Assembly: GCA_017461395.1 (NCBI GenBank)
Contig: JAFTYF010000018.1
Span: 1-36,122 of the forward strand
From: Ruminococcus sp.
GTDB lineage: Bacteria; Bacillota; Clostridia; Oscillospirales; Ruminococcaceae
Reading direction: 5' to 3'
DNA: 36,122 nucleotides
The notes under the pieces were generated by a model. That model made no database searches and had not been told where the DNA came from. It was given only the letters and a program-made list of their open reading frames with translations. Position numbers and translations under genes: made by a program. Below are positions 14,854 to 23,646 of the stretch, piece after piece (within the stretch, counting starts at the first letter, position 1; every line of letters starts with the position of its first letter).

Positions 14854-17064
14854 ATGCATAAATTTAATCCACTGGCAGCGACACTTGTTATCGCTGCAGC
14901 AACCGCAGCAGTAGTAGCTTACTGTTACTTTTTTCCAGAAAAAGCATTCGCAACAATTATTATATACATTGCAACAATAGTTTTTCTCCCGCTTCTGCTG
15001 TTCGTTCTGGCGTGGACTCAGAAAAACAAGACAAGCAATCTTATCAAACCTGAAGTTGCTGAAAATCTGAATACCGAAATGATTATCTGGAGCGATGATT
15101 TCTCATATGTCTTTATAAATAAGAAGCTGAGAATGCTTCTCGGAATTTCTGAAAACGATTCAAACAAAAAAGCAGCTGTATGGAAAGCTTTCGGAATAAA
15201 CGCTCCTGACAGCAAGGGCTTTGAAAAAATCGTCGGAAGCAAGTCATATGAATCTAAATTCAAAAATGCTGACGGCACTATCACCAGCATTGCATGGAGT
15301 ACCTCTCTTGTAAAAAAGACAAAGAAAAAATGTCTTTACCTGTCTACGGGTTTTAATCTCACTGAGATCAAAAAAATGAAGGTGAATCTTGCAAGTGCCA
15401 ATGACTTCTTCAATTCTTCTATGGAACTTGCAGAAATCGGTATCATAATAAGTACGGACAGAAAAAAATTTATCGCTTCGCCTGAGCTTATCCGTATGCT
15501 TGGACTGAAAAGCAACAGCATTTCTCTTAACGATTTCCGTGCACTTATTCATCCTAATGACAGAATTTCTTTTGACAGCGCTATAAAATCTGCAAGCTCT
15601 GAAATCAAAAGCATTGAAATGCGTATAAAATCAAACGACAATAATTTCCGTTGGTATTCCTACCGTTATAAGTCTATCAAGGGCACTGATAATACGCTTC
15701 CTCTCTTCGGCGGTGCACTTCTTGACAGCACTCAGGAACATGAAAAGGACGCTCTAATTGAACGTCTTGCTTATATTGATGAAGTAACGGAAATCGCTAA
15801 CAGAAACAAGCTCATGAACGCCGGTCAGGAAATCTACGACACCTGCCGTCTGCTTAATTACTCATACTGGATAATCGTCCTTGATATCGACAGATTTCAT
15901 ATCATCAACGACACCTGCGGATACGCAAACGGAAACTATGTACTCCGTAATTTTGCTCATATACTTTATAAATTTGTAACGCCAGGAGGACTTGCGGCAC
16001 GAATAAGCGGTGACAACTTCGCCCTTATCCTTCGTGACTACGGCAGCGATGAACTCCCTGTAAGAACTGTCAAATCTATTCAGGAGGAATTCGCAAAGCT
16101 CGCTGTTGACGAACTTGCATCCATAAATCTAAGCTGCTCTGCCGGATTTTCAAGAATGCCTGAGGACGGTAATTCTTTCCTTGACGTCATTGAACACGCA
16201 GAATTTGCTCTCAAATCAGGCAGCGTAAACCAGTCAAGCATTTATGGATATGAATCAAGTATGCATGATTCCATTATCTTCACTACCGAAATGGAAAAAG
16301 CACTTGTTCTCGCACTTAACAACAACGAATTTTCTCTCTTCTATCAGCCTAAGATTGATCTTTCTACAGGAAGACTCATGGGTGTTGAAGCACTCATCCG
16401 TTGGATCAGATCCGACGGAACTGTTGTTACTCCTGATGCATTTGTACCTATCGCTGAAAGAAGCCACCTCATCGGACGCATAACTGAATTCGTACTCAAC
16501 GAAGGATGCCGTCAGAACATTCTCTGGCAGAAAATGGGATTCCCGAAAATAGTTATGTCAGTCAATTTCACATCAACTGATTTCTATCAGGCTGATCTTA
16601 AAGAAAAAATCTTTGAAGCTCTCGTAAAATCCGGTCTTGAACCTCAGTGGCTTGAGATCGAGCTTACAGAAAGTCTCGCACTGAATGATATTGATTTTGC
16701 TGTCGCTCAGATGAAAAAACTTCGTGAGCTTGGTGTGAAACTTGCTATGGACGATTTCGGTACAGGATACTCTTCACTCAGCTATCTCCAAACGCTTCCA
16801 ATCACTCTCCTGAAGCTCGACAGATCGTTCATCACCGATATCGAACACGATAACATAGCATATGAAATAGTTGCATCAGTTATAAGAATAGCTAAATCCA
16901 AAAAGATCGAAACAATTGCCGAGGGCATTGAAAATAACGTACAGGAGTCAATTCTCCGAATGGCAGGATGCGATTACGCTCAGGGATTTCTCTATGGAAA
17001 ACCTATGCCGCCGGAAGAACTTCAGCGCTTTTTTGAGCAGAATCTCAGCAATTTCAAGACTTAA
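14854..17064 (+). CDS. Membrane-bound PAS-GGDEF(degenerate)-EAL c-di-GMP phosphodiesterase
   Basis: A 736-aa protein. Two N-terminal membrane helices (about 8-26 and 34-53) are followed by two PAS-like regions (about 75-170 and 185-295). The GGDEF domain (about 300-465) has SGDNF (385-389) in place of GGDEF and should not make c-di-GMP, though such domains may bind GTP. The EAL domain (about 480-735) keeps its key residues: Glu512 in EAL, the Asn in SVNFTSTDF, the Glu in ELTES, Asp-Asp in MDDFGTGYSS, the Lys in LKLDRSF, and the Glu in AEGIEN. It is therefore predicted to hydrolyse c-di-GMP to pGpG at the inner membrane face, probably tuned by the PAS sensors. RBS GGAGG. The phosphofructokinase gene follows after 14 nt in the same operon. 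Confidence 0.92.
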   Translation: MHKFNPLAATLVIAAATAAVVAYCYFFPEKAFATIIIYIATIVFLPLLLFVLAWTQKNKTSNLIKPEVAENLNTEMIIWSDDFSYVFINKKLRMLLGISENDSNKKAAVWKAFGINAPDSKGFEKIVGSKSYESKFKNADGTITSIAWSTSLVKKTKKKCLYLSTGFNLTEIKKMKVNLASANDFFNSSMELAEIGIIISTDRKKFIASPELIRMLGLKSNSISLNDFRALIHPNDRISFDSAIKSASSEIKSIEMRIKSNDNNFRWYSYRYKSIKGTDNTLPLFGGALLDSTQEHEKDALIERLAYIDEVTEIANRNKLMNAGQEIYDTCRLLNYSYWIIVLDIDRFHIINDTCGYANGNYVLRNFAHILYKFVTPGGLAARISGDNFALILRDYGSDELPVRTVKSIQEEFAKLAVDELASINLSCSAGFSRMPEDGNSFLDVIEHAEFALKSGSVNQSSIYGYESSMHDSIIFTTEMEKALVLALNNNEFSLFYQPKIDLSTGRLMGVEALIRWIRSDGTVVTPDAFVPIAERSHLIGRITEFVLNEGCRQNILWQKMGFPKIVMSVNFTSTDFYQADLKEKIFEALVKSGLEPQWLEIELTESLALNDIDFAVAQMKKLRELGVKLAMDDFGTGYSSLSYLQTLPITLLKLDRSFITDIEHDNIAYEIVASVIRIAKSKKIETIAEGIENNVQESILRMAGCDYAQGFLYGKPMPPEELQRFFEQNLSNFKT

Positions 17065-17078
17065 ACGGAGGTAAAAAA

Positions 17079-18161
17079 ATGAAAAGAAGAATAGGCATAC
17101 TTACCAGCGTCGGCGATTGTCCAGTACTTAATGCTAATATCAGAGGCGTTGCCATAGCTTGCTATGAACGCTTCGGCGAGGATAACGTAGAGATAGTTGG
17201 TATCTCAAACGGTTACTATGGACTTATCAATAATCTCTGCATGGATATGCAGCCGTCAGCGTTTTCGGGTATTCTCACACAAGGCGGTACTATTTTCGGA
17301 ACAAAGCGTCAGCCGTTCAAAATGATGCAGGTCATCGGTGAAGATAATATCGACAAGGTAAAAAATATGAAGGAGACTTACAAAAAGCAGAAGCTCGACT
17401 GTCTCCTCACTCTTGGCGGAAACGGAACACATAAAACCTCCAAGCTGCTTGCTGATGAGGGACTTAATGTAATTGGTCTGCCCAAGACGATTGACAATGA
17501 TATTTACGGTACAGATGTTACTTTCGGATTCCATACAGCAGTTGATATCGCTACTGATGTTATCGACAGACTTCATACAACAGCTGCTAGTCATTCAAGA
17601 ATACTTGTCTGTGAAATCATGGGAAACAAAGCTGGATGGCTTACACTTAATGCAGGTATCGCTGGCGGTGCTGATATTATAATTATCCCTGAAATCCCCT
17701 ACGACATCGACAAGGTTTGTGATGCTGTATTGGCAAGAAGTGCAAGCGGCAAGGCGTTTTCTATTCTGGCTGTTGCTGAGGGAGCTTTTGATATTGAAGA
17801 AGCAAAAATGAAGAAAAAAGAACGTGCTAAAAAACGTGCAGAAGCACATATAACTACTGCTACAAGCCGCATCGCAGCACAGATCCAAGCTAATACGGGA
17901 ATTGAGGCTCGTGTATGTGTTCCCGGACATATGCTCAGAGGAGGAGCACCGAGCGCATACGACCGTGTGCTTTCTACTCAGTTTGGCGTTCATGCTGCAT
18001 ACCTTATTGCAAAGGAAAAATATGGACGCACCGTTGCTAAGATAGGAAATAAAATAACTTCAAACAAGCTTGATGATATCGCAGGAAAAACAAAATTCGT
18101 TGACACAGAGAATCATCTTGTTATTGCTGCCCGTGATATCGGTGTTTCATTCGGAGATTAA
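17079..18161 (+). CDS. pfkA: 6-phosphofructokinase (PfkA family) with altered donor-site residues
   Basis: A 360-aa PfkA-family protein that would phosphorylate fructose 6-phosphate in glycolysis. The sugar-phosphate site is well kept: PKTIDND (135-141) with the catalytic Asp139, and GHMLRGG and AYDR near 280-295. The donor site differs from the classic form: TSGGDAPG is TSVGDCPV (Val11 and Val16 for Gly), GGDGS is GGNGT (113-117), and MGR is MGN. Lys136 before TIDND occurs in PPi-dependent and mixed groups, while Gly116 is the residue expected for ATP use, so the donor cannot be decided by eye. Part of the pattern (GGNGTHKT, MGNKAGW) may simply be normal for a Clostridia subfamily. RBS GGAGG. 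Cotranscribed with the upstream phosphodiesterase gene and closed by a terminator. Confidence 0.88.
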   Translation: MKRRIGILTSVGDCPVLNANIRGVAIACYERFGEDNVEIVGISNGYYGLINNLCMDMQPSAFSGILTQGGTIFGTKRQPFKMMQVIGEDNIDKVKNMKETYKKQKLDCLLTLGGNGTHKTSKLLADEGLNVIGLPKTIDNDIYGTDVTFGFHTAVDIATDVIDRLHTTAASHSRILVCEIMGNKAGWLTLNAGIAGGADIIIIPEIPYDIDKVCDAVLARSASGKAFSILAVAEGAFDIEEAKMKKKERAKKRAEAHITTATSRIAAQIQANTGIEARVCVPGHMLRGGAPSAYDRVLSTQFGVHAAYLIAKEKYGRTVAKIGNKITSNKLDDIAGKTKFVDTENHLVIAARDIGVSFGD

Positions 18162-18168
18162 TAAAAAA

Positions 18169-18199
18169 GGCTGCTGCGTAAATGCGGCAGCTTTTTTCA
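18169..18199 (+). terminator. Intrinsic terminator of the EAL protein-pfkA operon
   Basis: Stem GCTGCTGC/GCGGCAGC (one G-T wobble) with a 6-nt loop, flanked by an A-run before and a run of six T after, starting a few bases past the stop. Confidence 0.9.
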
Positions 18200-18215
18200 G
18201 AACAGGAGGAAGATT

Positions 18216-19193
18216 TTGAAAAAAAGAATTCCGGAGCTTGATTTTATAAAGGGAGCAGCAATAATTCTTGTAGTGATTGGTCATGTTATAAGTCAGGTAT
18301 GGAACAGCAACCCTGCAATATACGAAAATGTCTTTCTATTCAGAATATGTTACTCATTTCATATGCCTCTTTTTGTATTTGTCAGCGGTTGGATATGCCG
18401 TCTGACCATTAAATCTGATATACAATGGCTTTCAAAACGAATTCATCATATTGGAGTTCCTTATATCCTGATGACATTGCTGGTATTCTTTTTACTGAGA
18501 AACGGCAGTATATCTCAGTTTATAGCTGATTCTCCGTATTGGTATCTGCTTTTTGTAATCATTGCAGACAGTATTTTATTTCTTGGAATAAAACTCAGGC
18601 TCGTCACAATAACTTTTGGGGCGGCATATGTCATAATACTTCTTCTGAACTGGCAGATCCCGCAGAATATCGGTATTCTCAGACAGCTCGCAGACTTCCT
18701 GCCTTTCTACGCTGCGGGAACCCTCATGCCGAAAATCACAAAAAAAGCCACAAAACTGACGATACCTGCATTGATATCGCTCGGAGCATTTTACATAGCC
18801 ATTTTCCCGCTTTACAGACACGGTATTTCAAATCAGCTTAAATATATTAAATATATATTCAATACAGAGAAACTTTCTCTCGTTGTCTCGCTGTGTATTA
18901 TTGGCATAAATAAATTTATTCTTCCAGCCTGTGGAATTGCTCTTGTATTTCTGATAACGAAAGCCATTTATTGCACAGATATCACTAAAATATTCAGAAA
19001 ATCACTTGAAATAACCGGAAATCATACACTTATGATATATCTTCTTCATGATCTATTCTTTGTGAGAATAACTGGAAATCCTTTAGCCAACAGCGTAATA
19101 TCCATATTTACAGCGTTTTTTATTCCATTTTCAATATCGGCTGCATATAATGTACTTAAAAGAAAGAGCAGAAATTATAATTTGTCAAAATAA
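18216..19193 (+). CDS. Acyltransferase family 3 membrane protein
   Basis: A 325-aa membrane protein with about ten hydrophobic segments. The N terminus ELDFIKGAAIILVVIGHV carries the conserved Arg/Lys-Asp and the catalytic-type His of the acyltransferase 3 (OafA/WecH-like) family. FHMPLFVFVSGW is the second family signature. Members transfer acetyl or other acyl groups to surface sugars, peptidoglycan or lipids. The start is TTG at 18216, six bases after AGGAGGA. The gene follows the pfkA terminator closely, and I see no strong separate promoter, so expression may be low or depend on readthrough. The acceptor cannot be told from sequence. Confidence 0.85.
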   Translation: MKKRIPELDFIKGAAIILVVIGHVISQVWNSNPAIYENVFLFRICYSFHMPLFVFVSGWICRLTIKSDIQWLSKRIHHIGVPYILMTLLVFFLLRNGSISQFIADSPYWYLLFVIIADSILFLGIKLRLVTITFGAAYVIILLLNWQIPQNIGILRQLADFLPFYAAGTLMPKITKKATKLTIPALISLGAFYIAIFPLYRHGISNQLKYIKYIFNTEKLSLVVSLCIIGINKFILPACGIALVFLITKAIYCTDITKIFRKSLEITGNHTLMIYLLHDLFFVRITGNPLANSVISIFTAFFIPFSISAAYNVLKRKSRNYNLSK

Positions 19194-19222
19194 AAATATT
19201 TGTAATTTATAGTAAAAAAGTC

Positions 19223-19251
19223 TTTACAAAAAAATGGGATTATGATATAAT
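19223..19251 (+). promoter_or_regulatory. Promoter of the phosphohexomutase gene
   Basis: -35 TTTACA (19223-19228), 17-bp spacer, TGA, then -10 TATAAT (19246-19251). Leader of about 25 nt to the ATG. Confidence 0.82.
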
Positions 19252-19280
19252 ATATTATATTTGTTTTAGGAGGTTTTCTC

Positions 19281-20993
19281 ATGACAGAAATGGAACTCTA
19301 CAAACTTTGGTGTGAAAATGCTAAAGAGGATCCTGATCTACAGACTGAACTTGCAGATATTATAGATGATATAGAAGGCATCAATGATAGATTTTACCGT
19401 GATCTCGAATTTGGTACCGGCGGTCTCAGAGGAGTTATCGGAGCCGGAACAAACCGTATGAATATATATACAGTCAGACGTGCTACACAGGGATTTGCAG
19501 ACTACCTTAATCAGGAGTACGATAACCCATCTGTTGCAGTTTCCTATGACAGCCGAATCAAATCTGATGTATTCTCAAAAGCTGCCGCTGAGGTTCTTGC
19601 CGCTAACGGCATCAAGGTATATATTTACTCAGAACTTCTTCCTACTCCTTGCCTTTCATTCGCTGTACGCGCTCTGAAGTGTCAGGGCGGAATCATGGTT
19701 ACAGCAAGCCATAATCCTGCAAAATACAACGGTTACAAGGTGTACGGTGATGACGGATGTCAGATCACTCTCAGAGGTGCTGAAATTATTCTTGAAAAGA
19801 TAAATTCCCTCGATATGTTTACAGGTGTAAAACATTCCTCATTCGATGAGGAGCTTGCAAAGGGAAATATTTCCTACATCGGCGACGAGGTTATGGAAGA
19901 TTTCTACAATAACGTTCTTGCAGAAGGAATAAACACAAAGCTTTGCGCTTCAAGCGGACTTAAGGTTGTATACACTCCACTCAACGGTACTGGAAACAAG
20001 CCTGTTCGTGAAATACTTAAAAGACTCGGCATCACTGACGTTACTATTGTCAAGGAACAGGAAAATCCCGACGGCAACTTCACTACCTGCCCCTATCCGA
20101 ATCCTGAAATTCGTGAAGCACTTGAAGTTGGACTTAAATACTGCCATGAAGTAAAGCCTGATCTTCTTCTTGCTACTGATCCCGACTGCGACCGTGTTGG
20201 TATCGCTGTACCGGATGGTGATGATTATGCTCTCTTCTCCGGTAACGAAGTTGGAGCTATGCTTCTGGAATACATCTGTGAACAGAGAATCAAGAACGGC
20301 ACAATGCCTGAGAATCCAATTGCTGTTAAGACTATCGTTACAACTGATATCGTAAATCTTATCGGTAAAGAATACGGCGTTGAGATTATTGATGTACTTA
20401 CTGGTTTCAAATTTATCGGTGAACAAATTGGTTTCCTTGAATCCAAGGGCGAAGAAAAACGTTATATTTTCGGTTTTGAGGAAAGTTATGGTTATCTTTC
20501 TGGTTCCTACGTGCGTGATAAGGATGCTGTAAATGCTTCAATGCTTATCTGCGAAATGGCTGCTTACTACCGCACACAGGGTATTACACTTCTTCAGGCA
20601 AGAGAAAATATGTACAAGAAGTACGGTGTATTCTATCAGACACTTCACAGCTTTACTTTTGAAGGCGAAAGCGGTATGAACAGAATGGCTGAAATCATGA
20701 CACAGCTCAGAGAAAATGCTCCTGCTGAAATCGGCGGTCTTAAGGTTGTAAGAACTGATGATTATCAGAAGGGTATCTCAAAGGATATTGCATCAGGAAC
20801 TGAAACTGTTCTCACTCTTCCGAAATCAAATGTACTTGCATTCTTCCTTGAAGGCGGTTCAAAGGCTATTGTTCGTCCTTCCGGAACAGAACCTAAGATC
20901 AAGACATACTTCACTGCTAAGACTGCTACTCACGAAGAAGCTGAAACTCTTGAGGTTAAACTGGCTGAGGATTTTACAAAGGTAATGAGGTGA
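19281..20993 (+). CDS. Phosphoglucomutase/phosphomannomutase
   Basis: A 570-aa alpha-D-phosphohexomutase of the long (PgcA-like) type. The active-site serine is Ser143 in TASHNPAKYNG. The Mg-binding loop is DPDCDR (300-305). The sugar-binding loop GFEESYGYL and the C-terminal phosphate-binding loop RPSGTEPKIK are all present. It interconverts hexose 1- and 6-phosphates, feeding UDP-glucose or GDP-mannose type precursors for envelope and storage polysaccharides. Length and motifs are normal for the family. RBS AGGAGG before the ATG. The next gene begins 4 nt after its stop and is probably coupled. Confidence 0.94.
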   Translation: MTEMELYKLWCENAKEDPDLQTELADIIDDIEGINDRFYRDLEFGTGGLRGVIGAGTNRMNIYTVRRATQGFADYLNQEYDNPSVAVSYDSRIKSDVFSKAAAEVLAANGIKVYIYSELLPTPCLSFAVRALKCQGGIMVTASHNPAKYNGYKVYGDDGCQITLRGAEIILEKINSLDMFTGVKHSSFDEELAKGNISYIGDEVMEDFYNNVLAEGINTKLCASSGLKVVYTPLNGTGNKPVREILKRLGITDVTIVKEQENPDGNFTTCPYPNPEIREALEVGLKYCHEVKPDLLLATDPDCDRVGIAVPDGDDYALFSGNEVGAMLLEYICEQRIKNGTMPENPIAVKTIVTTDIVNLIGKEYGVEIIDVLTGFKFIGEQIGFLESKGEEKRYIFGFEESYGYLSGSYVRDKDAVNASMLICEMAAYYRTQGITLLQARENMYKKYGVFYQTLHSFTFEGESGMNRMAEIMTQLRENAPAEIGGLKVVRTDDYQKGISKDIASGTETVLTLPKSNVLAFFLEGGSKAIVRPSGTEPKIKTYFTAKTATHEEAETLEVKLAEDFTKVMR

Positions 20994-20997
20994 TCTG

Positions 20998-21576
20998 TTG
21001 AGTTATTTGCAAGCCTTCTATTCCTCGGCGTCGTTTCCCGGGATGCTTCCTATGTCAAAGCAGAAATACAGAGGGATTGTCAATGATTTTCTGAATTTGG
21101 ACGTTGTTCGGTTTAACGAAGTGATAACAAAATTTCCGTTTATTAATGAAAATTTTATCTACGGCGATACACAGCCTGCTATTGTGGTTTCGATGTCGCC
21201 TCTTGTGATCTCGGCTTATTCCGATGAACTGGATGCGGTTCTGTTTCTGAAATTTCCCGAAAAATTGGGATTGTCTTATAATCTGCGGAGAGGTATGCGT
21301 CTGACTGCTGCAAACACATATCCCAGTTCCAAAACTGTTGCAAAGGATATTTTCCCGGGACAGAATTATAATGGGAATTTCAAGGATTTTACACCTATGA
21401 TACATCTTTTTTTCAGCTATGACGATGAACGGGCACTGGCTCTAACATCACATTTCGGCGAGGATGTATGGGCATACGTTGAACGATTAACGACTGAACG
21501 TGAAGGTAAACGCTGCAAACCTCGTGACGGATTTTATTATTTGATGCCTGAAAAGAAAAAGTTCAGCATATTCTGA
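20998..21576 (+). CDS. Protein of unknown function, coupled to the phosphohexomutase gene
   Basis: A 192-aa soluble protein with no signal peptide or membrane helix. I do not recognise the family. The chosen start is TTG at 20998, about 6 nt after AGGTGA, which overlaps the end of the upstream gene (stop at 20991-20993). The region around NLRRGMRLTAANTYPSSK looks like a well-folded conserved core. Its codon use matches its neighbours, so it is a real gene rather than a chance ORF. Tight coupling to the mutase suggests related expression but does not show a function. No terminator is evident after it. Confidence 0.78.
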   Translation: MSYLQAFYSSASFPGMLPMSKQKYRGIVNDFLNLDVVRFNEVITKFPFINENFIYGDTQPAIVVSMSPLVISAYSDELDAVLFLKFPEKLGLSYNLRRGMRLTAANTYPSSKTVAKDIFPGQNYNGNFKDFTPMIHLFFSYDDERALALTSHFGEDVWAYVERLTTEREGKRCKPRDGFYYLMPEKKKFSIF

Positions 21577-21615
21577 TTGTTATAAATTAAATAAATAAAA
21601 TATATTGTATAATGC

Positions 21616-21644
21616 TTGACATTATTCTTAATCTGTGATATAAT
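21616..21644 (+). promoter_or_regulatory. Consensus promoter of rpmE
   Basis: Perfect TTGACA (21616-21621), 17-bp spacer ending TGTGA, and TATAAT (21639-21644). The leader to the GTG start is about 80 nt (about 21651-21729) and contains weak local pairing (TCGG/CCGA) near the RBS. I see no recognisable ribosomal-protein leader. Confidence 0.88.
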
Positions 21645-21729
21645 CAATTACTGTAATAAATGAAGCACTACTGTCTAAGGAAACTGATGGGCTGCTCGGT
21701 TATAAATTCTGCCGAAAGAGGTGACAATC

Positions 21730-21933
21730 GTGAAAGAGGGAATCCATCCTAATTTTGTAAAGACAACTATTACTTGCCACTGCGGTAACGTAATGGAGAC
21801 TATGTCCACAAAGGAAAACATCAAGGTTGAAATCTGCTCAAAGTGCCATCCGTTCTATACCGGAAAGCAGAAGCTTGTTGATACAGGCGGACGTGTTGAC
21901 AGATTCAAGAAGCGTTTCAATATGGACAAGTAA
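21730..21933 (+). CDS. rpmE: 50S ribosomal protein L31
   Basis: A 67-aa L31 beginning MKEGIHPNF, the usual family start, so the GTG at 21730 (after AGAGGTGA) is chosen over an in-frame GTG nine bases earlier. It is the zinc-binding form: Cys-x-Cys in TCHCGN and Cys-x-x-Cys in [10 protein letters not shown]. It belongs to the large subunit near the central protuberance. The zinc form is usually the one made in zinc-replete cells. It is transcribed alone from a strong promoter and ended by a strong terminator. Confidence 0.96.
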   Translation: MKEGIHPNFVKTTITCHCGNVMETMSTKENIKVEICSKCHPFYTGKQKLVDTGGRVDRFKKRFNMDK

Positions 21934-21941
21934 TTTTTCAT

Positions 21942-21967
21942 AGCCGGTCTAAATTGACCGGCTTTTT
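21942..21967 (+). terminator. Intrinsic terminator of rpmE
   Basis: Perfect 8-bp stem AGCCGGTC/GACCGGCT with a 6-nt loop and a T-run, 9 nt past the rpmE stop. Confidence 0.92.
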
Positions 21968-21992
21968 GCGTTATAATTTTAAAGGTATCAAT

Positions 21993-22622
21993 ATGAATTT
22001 TTTTACCATTTCAGAACCGGCTAAGGACTCTTTTATTGAAAAAAGATCGGAATTCATCGGTTATATCGCTCCTGTTAAAACTAACGAGGAGGCTGTCGAA
22101 TTCGTAAATTCAATTAAAGCAGAACACCGCAAGGCTAAACATAACGTTTACGCATATATTCTTAGAGAAAATAATATTTCCCGATATTCTGATGACGGTG
22201 AGCCTCAGGGCACTGCTGGGGTTCCGGTACTTGACGTTCTTCAAAAGCGCGGTCTTACTGATGTTTGTATAGTAGTTACACGATATTTCGGGGGAATTCT
22301 CCTCGGCGGCGGCGGTCTGGTGCGTGCCTATTCCCACGCAGCTTCGCTTGCCTGTGACGCTGCTCACATTATGGATATGCGTCTGTGCCACAGACTAAAA
22401 ATCACCGCTGAATATACAATGTACGGCAAGATCGCCTACATATTGCCGAATTATAAAACAATCACCGTTAATTCAGATTTCGGTCAGTCAGTTTCACTTG
22501 AGATACTCGTACTGTCTGAAAATCTGCAGCCGCTTATCAACGAGCTTACCGAAATCACTAACGGAACTGCACAAATTGAGGATATCGAAGAACTTTATGA
22601 GGACTTTTCGTCCGTAAAATAA
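21993..22622 (+). CDS. yigZ: YigZ/IMPACT family protein
   Basis: A 209-aa protein. The IMPACT (UPF0029) domain fills residues about 1-130, with KHNVYAY, RYSDDGEPQGTAG and the glycine-rich TRYFGGILLGGGGLVRAY. The C-terminal YigZ-specific domain follows. The start chosen is ATG at 21993 after AAAGG. An in-frame ATG at 21954 lies inside the rpmE terminator and is rejected. The family is widespread and linked to translation (eukaryotic IMPACT acts on Gcn1/Gcn2), but the bacterial function is unsettled. It begins the run yigZ-dgt-dnaG-rpoD with short gaps (15, 13 and 11 nt). Confidence 0.9.
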   Translation: MNFFTISEPAKDSFIEKRSEFIGYIAPVKTNEEAVEFVNSIKAEHRKAKHNVYAYILRENNISRYSDDGEPQGTAGVPVLDVLQKRGLTDVCIVVTRYFGGILLGGGGLVRAYSHAASLACDAAHIMDMRLCHRLKITAEYTMYGKIAYILPNYKTITVNSDFGQSVSLEILVLSENLQPLINELTEITNGTAQIEDIEELYEDFSSVK

Positions 22623-22637
22623 TATGGGAGGGATAAT

Positions 22638-23633
22638 ATGACTGTACGAGAACAGCTTGAACAAAAAGAAGCCGGTATTCTTAGCGAATATGCCTGCAAA
22701 AGCACTGATTCATTTTTCACGAGCAAACTGCAAAATGAAGAAAAATGTCCGTACAGAACTGAATTCCAGCGTGACAGGGACAGAATTCTTCATTGCAATT
22801 CCTTCCGCAGACTTAAGCGTAAAACTCAGGTTTTCCTATCCCCTGTCGGCGACCATTACAGAACACGCCTTACCCACACACTTGAAGTCTCCCAGATTGC
22901 CCGCACTATTTCCAGAGGAATGGGAATGAACGAAGATCTTACTGAAGCCGTTGCACTTGGACACGATCTCGGACACTCCCCTTTTGGTCACTGCGGAGAG
23001 GCAGTTCTCAACGAAATTTGTCCTCACGGTTTCAAGCATTATCTCCAGAGCGTCCGCGTTGTGGATGAAATTGAAAAAAAGGGTAAGGGACTCAATCTCA
23101 CTTTTGCTGTCCGCAACGGTATCGAATGTCATACAAATCAGACTGCTGACACAAAAGAAGGCTGTATTGTCCGACTTGCAGATACTATCGCATACATAAA
23201 CCATGATATTGAAGACTCTATCCGTGCAGGGATTCTCTTTACTCATGATCTCCCTGAGGACTGCGTAAGGATCCTTGGCGATACAAAAACTAAGAGAATT
23301 ACTACGCTTATTTCCTCAGTTATTGAGCACGGTCCCGAAAAAATTGATTTTATGCCTGAAATAAGAAAAGCTCACGATGATCTCAGAGCCTTTATGTTTG
23401 AAAAGGTATATACAAATCCGGCTGCTAAACAGGAAGAATCTAAGGCAGAACTTCTTGTAAAAAAGCTTTATTCCTTCTTTATCGAAAATAGCGCCCTCCT
23501 TCCGCAGGAATATCAGGATATAATGAAAAAAACTGATAATCATCGTGCGGTATGCGACTACATTTCCGGAATGAGTGACGAATATGCCGTTGATCTTTAT
23601 ACCGAGCTTTTCGTTCCTAAGTTCTGGAAATAA
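22638..23633 (+). CDS. dgt: Deoxyguanosinetriphosphate triphosphohydrolase (dGTPase-like HD protein)
   Basis: A 331-aa HD-superfamily protein. FRRLKRKTQVF and the metal-binding residues in TRLTHTLEVSQIAR, with His109-Asp110 in LGHDLGHSPFGH, and a later Asp in RLADTIAYINHDIED, are characteristic of the dGTPase family. It cleaves dNTPs to the nucleoside and tripolyphosphate and so can shape dNTP pools. The ATG follows GGGAGG. It lies directly upstream of dnaG and rpoD, an arrangement common in Clostridia where it takes the place of rpsU in the classic macromolecular-synthesis operon. Confidence 0.93.
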   Translation: MTVREQLEQKEAGILSEYACKSTDSFFTSKLQNEEKCPYRTEFQRDRDRILHCNSFRRLKRKTQVFLSPVGDHYRTRLTHTLEVSQIARTISRGMGMNEDLTEAVALGHDLGHSPFGHCGEAVLNEICPHGFKHYLQSVRVVDEIEKKGKGLNLTFAVRNGIECHTNQTADTKEGCIVRLADTIAYINHDIEDSIRAGILFTHDLPEDCVRILGDTKTKRITTLISSVIEHGPEKIDFMPEIRKAHDDLRAFMFEKVYTNPAAKQEESKAELLVKKLYSFFIENSALLPQEYQDIMKKTDNHRAVCDYISGMSDEYAVDLYTELFVPKFWK

Positions 23634-23646
23634 CGAGGAATACTCT

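Noticed and set aside
21974-21979. A TATAAT box just after the rpmE terminator as a promoter for yigZ-dgt-dnaG-rpoD
   Set aside because: No -35 lies at a workable distance; TTGACC is only 12 bp upstream and belongs to the terminator stem. The true promoter of this operon is not clear to me.
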